Shown one piece after another: positions 1-6,052 of a stretch of DNA of 29,999 nt; the stretch's first letter is position 1; each line of letters begins with the position of its first letter. The translations under genes were made by a program, and so were the position numbers. The notes below the pieces were generated by a model. That model had not been told where the DNA came from. It searched no databases and worked only from the letters and a program-made list of their open reading frames with translations. Source of the stretch: JAGGZI01 sp964399605 (GTDB taxonomy: Archaea; Aenigmatarchaeota; Aenigmatarchaeia; PWEA01; JAGHBM01); NCBI GenBank assembly GCA_964399605.1, contig CAYNRH010000006.1, forward strand, positions 1 through 29,999, read 5' to 3'.

Positions 1-1132
1 TCCATGAACCAGGAGAACCTGAGTGGCAAGACGATGGAATTGTTGTTGTGGTTGTCTTTATAGTAGTGGTTGTTGGTTTGATTGTTGTTGTGGTTGTCTT
101 TATAGTAGTGGTTGTTGGTTTGATTGTTGTTGTGGTTGTAGTTATATTAACCCATTTACCATTATCACATTTTTTGTTCCAATAAGCATATACTTTTCCT
201 GAAGATACACAAATTCCATCTTGTGAACATTCTGAAGGATAACAACATGTGTAAAGTTTACTCTTTTCATTTGACCATAGATCTTCCCTCAGTTCAAGGC
301 CGGTGCAACAAGTTGAATAATCTGTATGGGAAGTTGCACCGTGAGAAAGACAATGTATTGTGGTAGTGGTTGTTGTAACAGTTGTAGTAGTGGTAGTGCC
401 ACCACAGTTAACTTTGAAAGAAGATATGACATTGTTCCAATCACAATCACAACCTATGTTTAGAAACCAACAGTTGTGCTTAACACAATTTTTTTTCAAG
501 TTTTTTAAATTATCTATTTTTTGAGGACCTGTAAGGGTTAAAGATTTTCCTTGATAATTACTCTTTTCATAAATAGTTACACTACAACCCTCAGGAACAT
601 ATAAAGAACTATATTTGTTGTCTTCATTGGAAGATAATTTAGGATATTCGCTTCTTGTTAATAAGCAGTTGGATGTATATTTGCTGCCTTCACAAAATAT
701 GACTTGGTTAATATATGTGCAGTCACCATTCCAGCAATATTTATTTACCCCACAAGAAGTTAATCTGTAATTATCATAATTTGTATGCCACCCATCGTTC
801 CTACAGGTGAAGTCAACACACCTTGGGTCAACACCGCCATAGTTTGTCTTTTTTGTATATGGTTTTATTTTATTCTTGTCTTCGTATGTGTCAAAATAAC
901 ACCCTATGCTTGTGCCAAAATATCCCCGAATTTTTTCTCCTCTGCTGCCATCGTAATCGTACAAGCAATAATTTCCATACATCACACAAGATGAGGAACA
1001 TTCTGCTCCCTGCGGTCCCGTGCAGATATATTTTCCATTATCACTCAGATTTGGTTGCGCCAAGGCGCCAAAAGAAAAAACAACAAAAGACAAAGCAAAT
1101 ACTAAAGCCAACAAAATGGGGGTGTATTTCAT
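1..1132 (-). CDS. Secreted Cys/Thr-rich protein with a beta/gamma-crystallin motif (C-terminus outside window)
   Basis: The reading frame is open from the ATG at 1132 to the window edge, so about 377 N-terminal residues are seen and the C-terminus is missing. Residues 1-25 form a signal peptide (MKYTPILLALVF, then a hydrophobic core ending in GALAQ). A Cys-rich region follows. Residues 178-243 carry the Greek-key signature of beta/gamma-crystallins: YEKSNYQG (aromatic-x4-aromatic-x-Gly) and, after a Cys-containing insertion, NNVISS, which matches the calcium-binding N/D-N/D-x-x-S/T-S motif. Thr-only linkers and a Cys segment lead into a TTTIKP repeat, and the last visible residues (SSCHSGSPGSW) match the module of the large secreted protein at 15340-18887. 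A TATA box 26 bp upstream makes the transcript leaderless. It is probably an exported surface or adhesive protein; the ligand is unknown. Confidence 0.85.
   Translation of the reverse strand, partial: MKYTPILLALVFALSFVVFSFGALAQPNLSDNGKYICTGPQGAECSSSCVMYGNYCLYDYDGSRGEKIRGYFGTSIGCYFDTYEDKNKIKPYTKKTNYGGVDPRCVDFTCRNDGWHTNYDNYRLTSCGVNKYCWNGDCTYINQVIFCEGSKYTSNCLLTRSEYPKLSSNEDNKYSSLYVPEGCSVTIYEKSNYQGKSLTLTGPQKIDNLKNLKKNCVKHNCWFLNIGCDCDWNNVISSFKVNCGGTTTTTTVTTTTTTIHCLSHGATSHTDYSTCCTGLELREDLWSNEKSKLYTCCYPSECSQDGICVSSGKVYAYWNKKCDNGKWVNITTTTTTIKPTTTTIKTTTTTIKPTTTTIKTTTTTIPSSCHSGSPGSW
42..139. repeat. 42-bp tandem repeat (2.3 copies) encoding a Thr-rich linker
   Basis: Two exact 42-bp units (42-83 and 84-125) are followed by 14 bases of a third. 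On the minus strand each unit encodes 14 residues of the type TTTIKPTTTTIKTT inside the secreted protein. The length is a multiple of three, so copy-number change would keep the frame. Thr-rich linkers of this kind are commonly O-glycosylated stalks; that use here is inferred. Confidence 0.9.
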
Positions 1133-1162
1133 ATCTAATTTTAGATGTTAAAAATATTTAAA
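1133..1162 (-). promoter_or_regulatory. TATA box and palindrome upstream of the secreted-protein gene
   Basis: On the minus strand TTTAAATA (1155-1162) is centred 26.5 bp upstream of the ATG at 1132, the spacing expected for a leaderless archaeal transcript. Between it and the start codon lies ATCTAATTTTAGAT (1133-1146), with 6-bp inverted arms around TT. It sits where a repressor could block initiation; that role is inferred. Confidence 0.65.
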
Positions 1163-1164
1163 CT

Positions 1165-1941
1165 TTACTCTAAAATATCCTTCAAATTTGTTAAAATGAA
1201 GTCTGGTTTCTCTTCTTTCATTTTCTCAGCCTGCTCTATCCTGTCCCTGCCTGTGAGAACGAATGCAGAATCCCACCCAGACCTGTTTGCAAAAACTATG
1301 TCTGAATTTAGCTCATCGCCAAACAATATTGTTTTCTTTGGATTAAAACCGTACTTTTGCTTTACATAATCTATAGAAATTTGTGATGGCTTGCCAACAA
1401 TTTCTATTTTTTTGCCTGTTGTTTTTTCTATCCTTTCTATAAGGACGCCAACACCCGGCTTTATTTCATTGGCCATCATCCATGATCTTCCTTTTGCCTC
1501 TCCTACAGCAGGAACGCCACTTAAAATCAATTCAACAGCTATTTTTTCATTTTCCTTGCTGATATTTTCCTCCTGGGCAAGTACAACATACTCCGGGTCT
1601 TTAGTTATCTCCATGCCATTCTCTTCAAGGAATTTTCTGAGCTCATCCTCTCCGACCACAAATATTTTTTTGATTTTTTTCTCTTTGAGATAAAACAGCA
1701 AAAACTCTGAGGCGCATGTAACCTTCGAAGAATCCGTCTTTAAACCAAGACTAGACAACTTCTTTGCAAATCCTTCGGGACCAAAGACGCTGTTATTTGT
1801 AAGATAGAAAACCTTTTTGCCTGTTTTTTCAAGGTACAATATGGTTTCCTTGACACCTGGTATTAGCTTATTCCAATACCAAACTGTGCCGTCCAAGTCA
1901 AAAACAAAATTTTCATATTTTTGAAACTCTTTCCTGAGCAT
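1165..1941 (-). CDS. HAD-superfamily phosphatase, NagD/class IIA type
   Basis: This is a 258-residue haloacid-dehalogenase-type hydrolase. Motif I is FDLDGTVW (nucleophile D15, acid D17), motif II is LTNNS, the motif III lysine is in GKPSQ, and motif IV is GDELNSD. A cap inserted between motifs II and III and the overall length match NagD/p-nitrophenylphosphatase or 2-phosphoglycolate phosphatase-like members, so a cytoplasmic sugar-phosphate or phosphoglycolate phosphatase is likely; the substrate cannot be read from sequence. I choose the ATG at 1941 over the one at 1995 because the TATA box (1962-1969) lies 24.5 bp upstream of 1941, so the longer form would not be transcribed. The 3' end is 32 bp from the start of the secreted-protein gene on the same strand. 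Confidence 0.85.
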   Translation of the reverse strand: MLRKEFQKYENFVFDLDGTVWYWNKLIPGVKETILYLEKTGKKVFYLTNNSVFGPEGFAKKLSSLGLKTDSSKVTCASEFLLFYLKEKKIKKIFVVGEDELRKFLEENGMEITKDPEYVVLAQEENISKENEKIAVELILSGVPAVGEAKGRSWMMANEIKPGVGVLIERIEKTTGKKIEIVGKPSQISIDYVKQKYGFNPKKTILFGDELNSDIVFANRSGWDSAFVLTGRDRIEQAEKMKEEKPDFILTNLKDILE

Positions 1942-1960
1942 AGAATTTTTTACAATTTTT

Positions 1961-1990
1961 GTATTTAAATAAATCCACACATTTAAATAC
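1961..1990. promoter_or_regulatory. Symmetrical divergent promoter (perfect 10-10-10 inverted repeat)
   Basis: GTATTTAAAT (1961-1970) and ATTTAAATAC (1981-1990) are exact reverse complements separated by 10 bp. Each contains a TATA box at leaderless distance from a start: 24.5 bp to the HAD gene ATG at 1941 (minus) and 26.5 bp to the mini-protein ATG at 2012 (plus). Confidence 0.75.
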
Positions 1991-2011
1991 TTCACTCTGT
2001 ATTAGAGAGAT

Positions 2012-2137
2012 ATGAATTGCGAAAAACATGGACATCCTATTATATATTCAGGAGAGACAGATAAGTGTGCTGAATGCCTTGGACTGACCAAACTAGTAGT
2101 CGATGATATAATGTACAGAAGTATTGAGAATTATTAA
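2012..2137 (+). CDS. 41-residue zinc-ribbon-like mini-protein
   Basis: This short ORF starts MNCEKHGHPIIYSGETDKC and ends SIENY. It carries Cys-x2-His (C3, H6) and Cys-x2-Cys (C19, C22) pairs, which suggest a single zinc knuckle or treble-clef-like site. Its reality is supported by a TATA box (1982-1989) at exactly the spacing for a leaderless ATG, and by a second promoter starting only after its stop. I do not recognise the family. It may be a nucleic-acid or protein-binding zinc peptide; function unknown. Confidence 0.65.
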   Translation: MNCEKHGHPIIYSGETDKCAECLGLTKLVVDDIMYRSIENY

Positions 2138-2170
2138 ATTATTTAAAAAAACAAAGCAAAAACATCAATT

Positions 2171-2632
2171 ATGGAATATTCTGAAGCCGGCGCAAAAGAT
2201 TTTGAGCGTATACTGGATTTTTTTAAACTGGTTGATAAGGAATTTGTTCCTCCCCTTTCCGAAAGGGAACCTCTGAAAAAAAGAATAAGAAATACCCTGA
2301 AGGACGGGCATTATATAATTCTTGAGGACAAGAAAAATATCGTGGCTATACAGGGATTTATAGAAAATTACAGGGGAAAGAAAAATCATGTCTATTTAAC
2401 ATTTTTTGCTGTCCACCCAGAATACAGGCAAAGAGGAATAGGTATTTTCTTTAAAAAGAAGGTTTTGAGAATATTGAAAGGTATTGGGACAAAAGAAGTT
2501 CATACAAGAACTTGGTCAACAAATGCTCCAATGATAAAACTCAACGAGAAACTTGGCTTCAAAGTAGAAAAAATCGCGAAAAACGAAAGGGGAAAAGGCA
2601 TAGATTCAATATACTTCAAAAAGAAATTATGA
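2171..2632 (+). CDS. GNAT-family N-acetyltransferase
   Basis: The 153-residue protein has the GNAT acetyl-CoA pyrophosphate loop HPEYRQRGIG (R86-G91) after a beta strand (VYLTFFAV), and the C-terminal strand-helix TWSTNAPMIKLNEKLGF with the typical N-x-x-M/A-x-x-L/N-x-K/x-x-G-F pattern. It should transfer an acetyl group from acetyl-CoA to an amine; the acceptor is unknown. A TATA-like ATTTAAAA (2141-2148) lies 26 bp upstream of the ATG, giving a leaderless message. Confidence 0.85.
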   Translation: MEYSEAGAKDFERILDFFKLVDKEFVPPLSEREPLKKRIRNTLKDGHYIILEDKKNIVAIQGFIENYRGKKNHVYLTFFAVHPEYRQRGIGIFFKKKVLRILKGIGTKEVHTRTWSTNAPMIKLNEKLGFKVEKIAKNERGKGIDSIYFKKKL

Positions 2633-2644
2633 ATTTTAAAATTA

Positions 2645-2652
2645 TTTAAATA
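2645..2652 (+). promoter_or_regulatory. TATA box of the small basic peptide gene
   Basis: TTTAAATA is centred 25.5 bp upstream of the GTG at 2674, giving a leaderless GTG start. Confidence 0.6.
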
Positions 2653-2673
2653 TGAACATGAAATAAGTTTCAG

Positions 2674-2772
2674 GTGATTGAAATTCCCTGCGGTCGTAAA
2701 AGAAAGAAGAAAAAAATAAAAACACATAAACTAAAGAAGAAAAGGAAAAAGATGAGGCACAAGAAGAAATAA
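2674..2772 (+). CDS. Small basic ribosomal-type peptide, COX24/AURKAIP1 (mS38)-like, also eL41-like
   Basis: This is a 32-residue peptide starting at GTG 2674: MIEIPCGRKRKKKKIKTHK continuing LKKKRKKMRHKKK. Twenty-two residues are Lys, Arg or His. The pattern PxG-(basic)6-x2-THK-x-(basic)-RHKKK closely matches, from memory, the tiny proteins annotated AURKAIP1/COX24-domain (mitochondrial mS38; short ribosomal peptides in Bacteroidetes). The stretch LKKKRKKMR also resembles eukaryotic and archaeal ribosomal protein eL41. Both bind rRNA at the subunit interface. It has its own TATA box. AUU at 2683, aligned with the usual Met-Pro start and preceded by AGGTGAT, is an alternative initiation site. 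It lies just upstream of rpoL. Too short for most gene finders. Confidence 0.7.
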   Translation: MIEIPCGRKRKKKKIKTHKLKKKRKKMRHKKK

Positions 2773-2835
2773 ATAACTTTGTTTCTTTAAATTAATTGTA
2801 TGATTGGCATTGGTAATTGTGCAGAATATTAAATA

Positions 2836-2843
2836 TTTATATA
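2836..2843 (+). promoter_or_regulatory. TATA box of rpoL
   Basis: TTTATATA is centred 26.5 bp before the rpoL ATG at 2866, indicating a leaderless transcript. Confidence 0.7.
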
Positions 2844-2865
2844 TTAATGGACAAAAAATGATACT

Positions 2866-3141
2866 ATGAATATAAAAATTGTTGGCAAGGGGAAAAACAA
2901 ACTGAGGATAGAATTTGAAGATGAAGGACACACCTTTCTTAATCTTTTGAGAAAAACCTTGCTTGACCAAAAAGTGGACTATGCTGCTTACGAAAAGGTT
3001 CATCCATTCCTTGGAAAACCTGTGCTTGTTCTGGAGGCAAAGAAAAAAGACCCAACAAATGCCTTGAAAGCTGCTGCGCGAACAATAGCAAACCAGTCAG
3101 AAGAATTTGAAAAGGAATTCACAAGAGCTTTTGGAAAATAA
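2866..3141 (+). CDS. rpoL: DNA-directed RNA polymerase subunit L (Rpo11)
   Basis: The 91-residue protein has the usual length and layout of archaeal Rpo11: an N-terminal strand pair ending in FEDEGHTFLNLLRKTLL, the conserved alpha-like dimerisation segment, then VDYAAYEKVHPFLGKPVL and a C-terminal helix. It pairs with subunit D to form the alpha-like platform on which RNA polymerase assembles. The GHTFxNLLRxxLL core is diagnostic. It follows the small basic peptide gene and precedes DUF99, each with its own TATA box, so the genes are probably monocistronic or read through weakly. Confidence 0.95.
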   Translation: MNIKIVGKGKNKLRIEFEDEGHTFLNLLRKTLLDQKVDYAAYEKVHPFLGKPVLVLEAKKKDPTNALKAAARTIANQSEEFEKEFTRAFGK

Positions 3142-3146
3142 AAATC

Positions 3147-3154
3147 TTTAAATA
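3147..3154 (+). promoter_or_regulatory. TATA box of the DUF99 gene
   Basis: TTTAAATA lies 20 bp before the ATG at 3171 and 32 bp before the ATG at 3183. The usual 24-27 bp spacing puts transcription start at about 3175-3177, between the two, favouring 3183 as the used start. Confidence 0.5.
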
Positions 3155-3182
3155 TTCACCAACCAATTATATGCAGAATTCT

Positions 3183-3761
3183 ATGATTGTTAAAAATGAA
3201 ATAAGGATTATAGGATGGGACGACGGTCCGTTTCTCAAGGGAGGAAAAGGCAAAGTTCCTGTAATTGGAACCATTTTTCGGGGTGGCGTGTTTCTTGATG
3301 GCATCTTAAGAATAGATGTGAAAATAGATGGTATGGATGCCACAGAGAAGCTTATAAAAGCTATAAATAGGAGTAAGCATAAAGATTTGAGAGTTATAAT
3401 GCTGGATGGAATAACATTCGGCGGATTCAACATGGTTGACATAAAAAAACTGTATGAAAAAACTGGTCTGCCTGTTATTGCAATCGTAAGGAAAAAAACA
3501 AACCTAAAGAAATTCAAAGAAGCCATGAAAAAACTCCCACACTTTGAAAAAAGATGGGAAGCCGTTGAAAATGCAGGGGAATTTTACAAGGTTTCAAACA
3601 ATGGAAAAAACATCTATTTCCAGAAAATGGGAATAGAGAAAGAAGATGCAGAAAAAATCATAAAGATTTCCTCAACGAGAAGCTTAATACCCGAAGCATT
3701 AAGGGTATCGCACCTTATAGCATCGGGGATTGTAAAAGGTGAAAGTATTGGAAGAGCTTAA
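3183..3761 (+). CDS. DUF99 family protein (endonuclease V-like fold)
   Basis: The protein is 192 residues from the ATG at 3183 (196 from 3171). It shows the DUF99 landmarks: IIGWDDGPF near the N-terminus, the strand VIGTIFRGG, VIMLDGITFGGFN in the middle, LPVIAIVRKK, and a C-terminal PEALRVSHLIASGI. DUF99 members are related to endonuclease V and have been linked to DNA repair (deoxyuridine or deaminated bases); the conserved Asp residues in WDDGP and LDGITFGGFN are the probable metal ligands. The end overlaps the start of the signal peptidase gene by up to 23 bp, so the two are translationally coupled. Confidence 0.88.
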   Translation: MIVKNEIRIIGWDDGPFLKGGKGKVPVIGTIFRGGVFLDGILRIDVKIDGMDATEKLIKAINRSKHKDLRVIMLDGITFGGFNMVDIKKLYEKTGLPVIAIVRKKTNLKKFKEAMKKLPHFEKRWEAVENAGEFYKVSNNGKNIYFQKMGIEKEDAEKIIKISSTRSLIPEALRVSHLIASGIVKGESIGRA

Positions 3762-4350
3762 GAAAATTAAAAAAACATGGGATGATTGGAATAAAGGATG
3801 GAAAGGAATTGTTATCTACTCCCTTCTTGGTGTTATTATTGCTTTCTCTGTTCACCAAGGATTTGGGCTTATCTTAGGCACTCAGCTCCCAATAGTTACT
3901 GTTTCAAGCGGCTCCATGGTTCCAACGCTCAACGTGGGAGACATAGTATTCATAAAAGGCGAAAACACATATCAATTAGGAGACATCATAGTGTTTAAGG
4001 GATGGGAACCTGAACCAATAATACATAGGATAGTTGCATATTCAAACGGTACCACTGTAAAAAAATATGATAGCTGGAATGAGTTGACAGATGAGAGAAT
4101 AAAAGAACTGGCACAGGGGAAAGAAAAAATATATATAACCAAAGGAGACCATAATCCAGCATGCGACCAGTGTGGTGGAAGACTCCCTCCAACGGATTCC
4201 AAAATTTACGGAAAGTCTATCCTCGTTGTGCCATACCTTGGATGGGTAAAGATACTGTTCGTTGAATATTTCATAAAAGACCCGGTAATTGGAATAGCAA
4301 TAGTAATTATATTGGGGCTTGGATACTGGGCATATAAAAAATGGATGTAG
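3739..4350 (+). CDS. Signal peptidase I, archaeal/ER type
   Basis: This is a membrane protease that removes signal peptides from Sec-exported proteins. Counting from GTG 3739, a transmembrane helix spans about residues 24-50. Then come box B VSSGSMVPTL (nucleophile S59), box D IIHRIV (H96, replacing the bacterial Lys, as in SEC11 and archaeal enzymes), and box E TKGDHNPACD (D137, D143). A second hydrophobic helix (about 178-198) ends the protein, which is typical of archaeal forms. GTG 3739 lies inside AGGTGA; TTG 3748, five bases after AGGTGA, is the better-spaced start and would shorten the protein by three residues. It overlaps DUF99 and is followed closely by TFS. It would process the two large secreted proteins of this window. 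Confidence 0.92.
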   Translation: MKVLEELKKIKKTWDDWNKGWKGIVIYSLLGVIIAFSVHQGFGLILGTQLPIVTVSSGSMVPTLNVGDIVFIKGENTYQLGDIIVFKGWEPEPIIHRIVAYSNGTTVKKYDSWNELTDERIKELAQGKEKIYITKGDHNPACDQCGGRLPPTDSKIYGKSILVVPYLGWVKILFVEYFIKDPVIGIAIVIILGLGYWAYKKWM

Positions 4351-4358
4351 GTGTTAAG

Positions 4359-4703
4359 ATGGTTAAGTTTTGTCCAAAGTGCGGAGGAATGATGGTTCCG
4401 AAGAAGTCCGACAAAAAGAAAAGGGGCGTGTTTCTGGTATGCAGAAGATGTGGCTATAAAGTCAGCTCTTACGCCAAAGACTACAACCTTAAAGAAAAAG
4501 TAGAGAAAAGGCCGGATGATGATGTGATAGTTATGGAAAAGGATGTAAGCTTAGAGACTTTGCCAAAGACAAAAATTCAGTGCCCGAAATGTGAAAACAA
4601 CGAAGCTTACTGGTGGGTACAGCAGACCCGTTCCGTCGACGAAGCGCCAACTCGGTTTTACCAGTGCACGAAATGCGGCTACAAGTGGAGAGAATATCAG
4701 TAA
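4359..4703 (+). CDS. Transcript-cleavage factor TFS (TFIIS/RpoM-like)
   Basis: The 114-residue protein has two zinc ribbons: C5/C8/C28/C31 and C75/C78/C103/C106. The acidic hairpin tip D94-E95 (TRSVDEAPTR) inserts into the RNA polymerase active site to stimulate cleavage of backtracked RNA. This combination identifies archaeal TFS. The start at 4359 (MVKFCPKCGG) follows AGGTG at a sensible distance. An upstream in-frame ATG at 4341 lies inside the end of the signal peptidase gene and is less likely. It ends three bases before the candidate terminus of the convergent regulator gene. Confidence 0.95.
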   Translation: MVKFCPKCGGMMVPKKSDKKKRGVFLVCRRCGYKVSSYAKDYNLKEKVEKRPDDDVIVMEKDVSLETLPKTKIQCPKCENNEAYWWVQQTRSVDEAPTRFYQCTKCGYKWREYQ

Positions 4704-4705
4704 CT

Positions 4706-5391
4706 TTACAAAAGATTTAATTCTTCTATTCTCATCTTTGCATCCAGAGAGCTTCTGAACAAACTCCAAAAAACTTTTTGCANNNNNNNNNNNNNNNNNN
4801 NNNNNNNNNNNNNNNNNNNNNNNNNNNNNNNNNNNNNNNNNNNNNNNNNNNNNNNNNNNNNNNNNNNNNNNNNNNNNNNNNNATTTTTTTCTTGCCTAAC
4901 TCTTCTAATATTTCCCGAATCTTTTTATCGTGATGTGACATATTGCTGAATGTTAAGTTTCCAGAAAAAAATAGAATCTGCCTATCTGCGCTCTTCAATT
5001 CATCTGCAAAATCTTTAAAGTTTTGCGCAGAGTTGTACTCCTTCTCATTCATGACTTTAACTTTTTTCTTACTTTTATCAACAAATTGAAATATATCGGA
5101 AGGGCTAAAATCCTCCTTTCTTCTCCCGGATTCTATCTGCCTGAAAAGCCTCTCCCGAATTTCAGAGGCGTGGAGTTTTTCTATATTGTTCCAGAAAACT
5201 ATCTTTAAAGCGCCGCGTGTCCCCTCTCTGAAGACCCGTGTGGATAAAGTCCCCTCTTCACTTGATATCTTCTCCACGTACCGGTTAGCTGTGCGCCAGT
5301 TTATGCCCAGAAAATTCGCGACTTCATTTATGCTCCTGGGCCTCGCATAAACAAACTCATTTATCTTCTTTGTTACTTTTTTATCAAGCAT
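4706..5391 (-). CDS. Winged-helix transcriptional regulator with C-terminal effector-like domain (interrupted by assembly gap)
   Basis: About 170 N-terminal residues are readable before the 100-N gap. A helix-turn-helix, SINEVANFLGINWRTANRYV (residues about 20-39), and a wing (TLSTRVFREGTRGALKIV) open the protein. A charged linker (KSKKKVKVMNEKEYNSAQ) and a domain with strand ILFFSGNLTFSN follow, somewhat like a phospholipase-D-like effector domain (weak). The C-terminus depends on the true gap length: one frame stops at 4732, another at 4706 directly beside the convergent TFS gene. The second reads as a plausible tail (KVFWSLFRSSLDAKMRIEEL). It is divergent from the 5465 operon with a shared promoter region and probably controls it and itself. 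Confidence 0.75.
4783..4882. other. Assembly gap (100 N placeholder)
   Basis: A run of exactly 100 N. It interrupts the winged-helix regulator; the true length and frame are unknown. Confidence 0.99.
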
Positions 5392-5397
5392 ATATAA

Positions 5398-5457
5398 TTA
5401 TACAACTATAGGTATAAAAATTTGTATGTAATTCTCTTGTCTTATACAACTCTATAG
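5398..5457. promoter_or_regulatory. Bidirectional promoter with paired operator-like repeats
   Basis: Two near-identical elements, TTATACAACTATAG (5398-5411) and TTATACAACTCTATAG (5442-5457), flank a single TATA element TATAAAAA (5413-5420). Read on the minus strand the element is TTTTTATA, centred 25.5 bp from the regulator's ATG (leaderless). Read on the plus strand it places a start at about 5443, inside the second element. Both elements are therefore positioned to block initiation in one direction, as expected for an autoregulated divergent pair. Confidence 0.6.
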
Positions 5458-5464
5458 AATATAT

Positions 5465-6052
5465 ATGGGCAATAACCTGACTGTCAGAGAGCTTCTACAA
5501 AAAACATATGAAAAATTGGCTGAAAGAAACCAGCATGAAGTTATTGTATTAGACAATCCTGTTTTTGCTGAAATTGCTAATGATACAGATGGATATGGCT
5601 CAAGAGCCGGTGGCATGATATATGAAAAAGTTAACCTATTCAAATTCAATGGAAAAAAATGGGCTGTTGGGAATGGCAAAAAGTCTTGGGGCTATCCTGC
5701 AGACCCTTATGACAGCGACATATTGGCGCTGGAACTGGAAGAGATGCCAGATGATATGCAAACAGGATTAAAAGAAATGATAGAACACAGCACCTATTTT
5801 AAAAACTCCTTAGTATATGGGATGGCTGATGGCCATTTGGCAGTCCATAAAGACAGCCGACTAGGGGAAAAGATGTTGGGAATTTTAAAACCAAAAATAT
5901 CAGAATTTATTACACAAAACCCTGAATATAACATTAATCATCTTTCTTTGTCTACGTTGAGCCCTGTCAACACTAAAAGAATGCTTTACAAATCTGAATT
6001 TGTTGACTTCCTAACCGAAGCAATTGAAAAAATTCTTGAAGAGGTGATTTAA
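5465..6052 (+). CDS. Conserved-looking protein of unknown function, first gene of a three-gene orphan operon
   Basis: This is a 195-residue soluble protein with no signal peptide or membrane segment. It has an N-terminal helix (TVRELLQKTYEKLAERNQHE), a central aromatic and glycine-rich section (DTDGYGSRAGG, FNGKKWAVGNGKKSWGYPADPYDSD), and C-terminal helices (EFVDFLTEAIEKILEEVI). I do not recognise a family. No ribosome-binding site precedes the ATG. The stop and the next gene's start share one base (TAATG), with GAGGTGAT upstream of that start, so the two are coupled. The divergent winged-helix regulator is the likely controller. Confidence 0.7.
   Translation: MGNNLTVRELLQKTYEKLAERNQHEVIVLDNPVFAEIANDTDGYGSRAGGMIYEKVNLFKFNGKKWAVGNGKKSWGYPADPYDSDILALELEEMPDDMQTGLKEMIEHSTYFKNSLVYGMADGHLAVHKDSRLGEKMLGILKPKISEFITQNPEYNINHLSLSTLSPVNTKRMLYKSEFVDFLTEAIEKILEEVI

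Noticed and set aside
42..139. Direct repeats that could be taken for a CRISPR array or regulatory iterons
   Set aside because: The units are adjacent with no spacers, have a period divisible by three, and encode the Thr linker of a secreted protein.
1995..1997. ATG at 1995 as start of the HAD gene (18 extra residues)
   Set aside because: It lies upstream of the TATA box at 1962-1969; transcripts from that promoter begin near 1941.
2683..2685. AUU as the start codon of the small basic peptide
   Set aside because: AUU is well placed after AGGTGAT and matches the usual Met-Pro position, but GTG 2674 is at leaderless distance from the TATA box and is a normal start, so AUU is kept only as an alternative.
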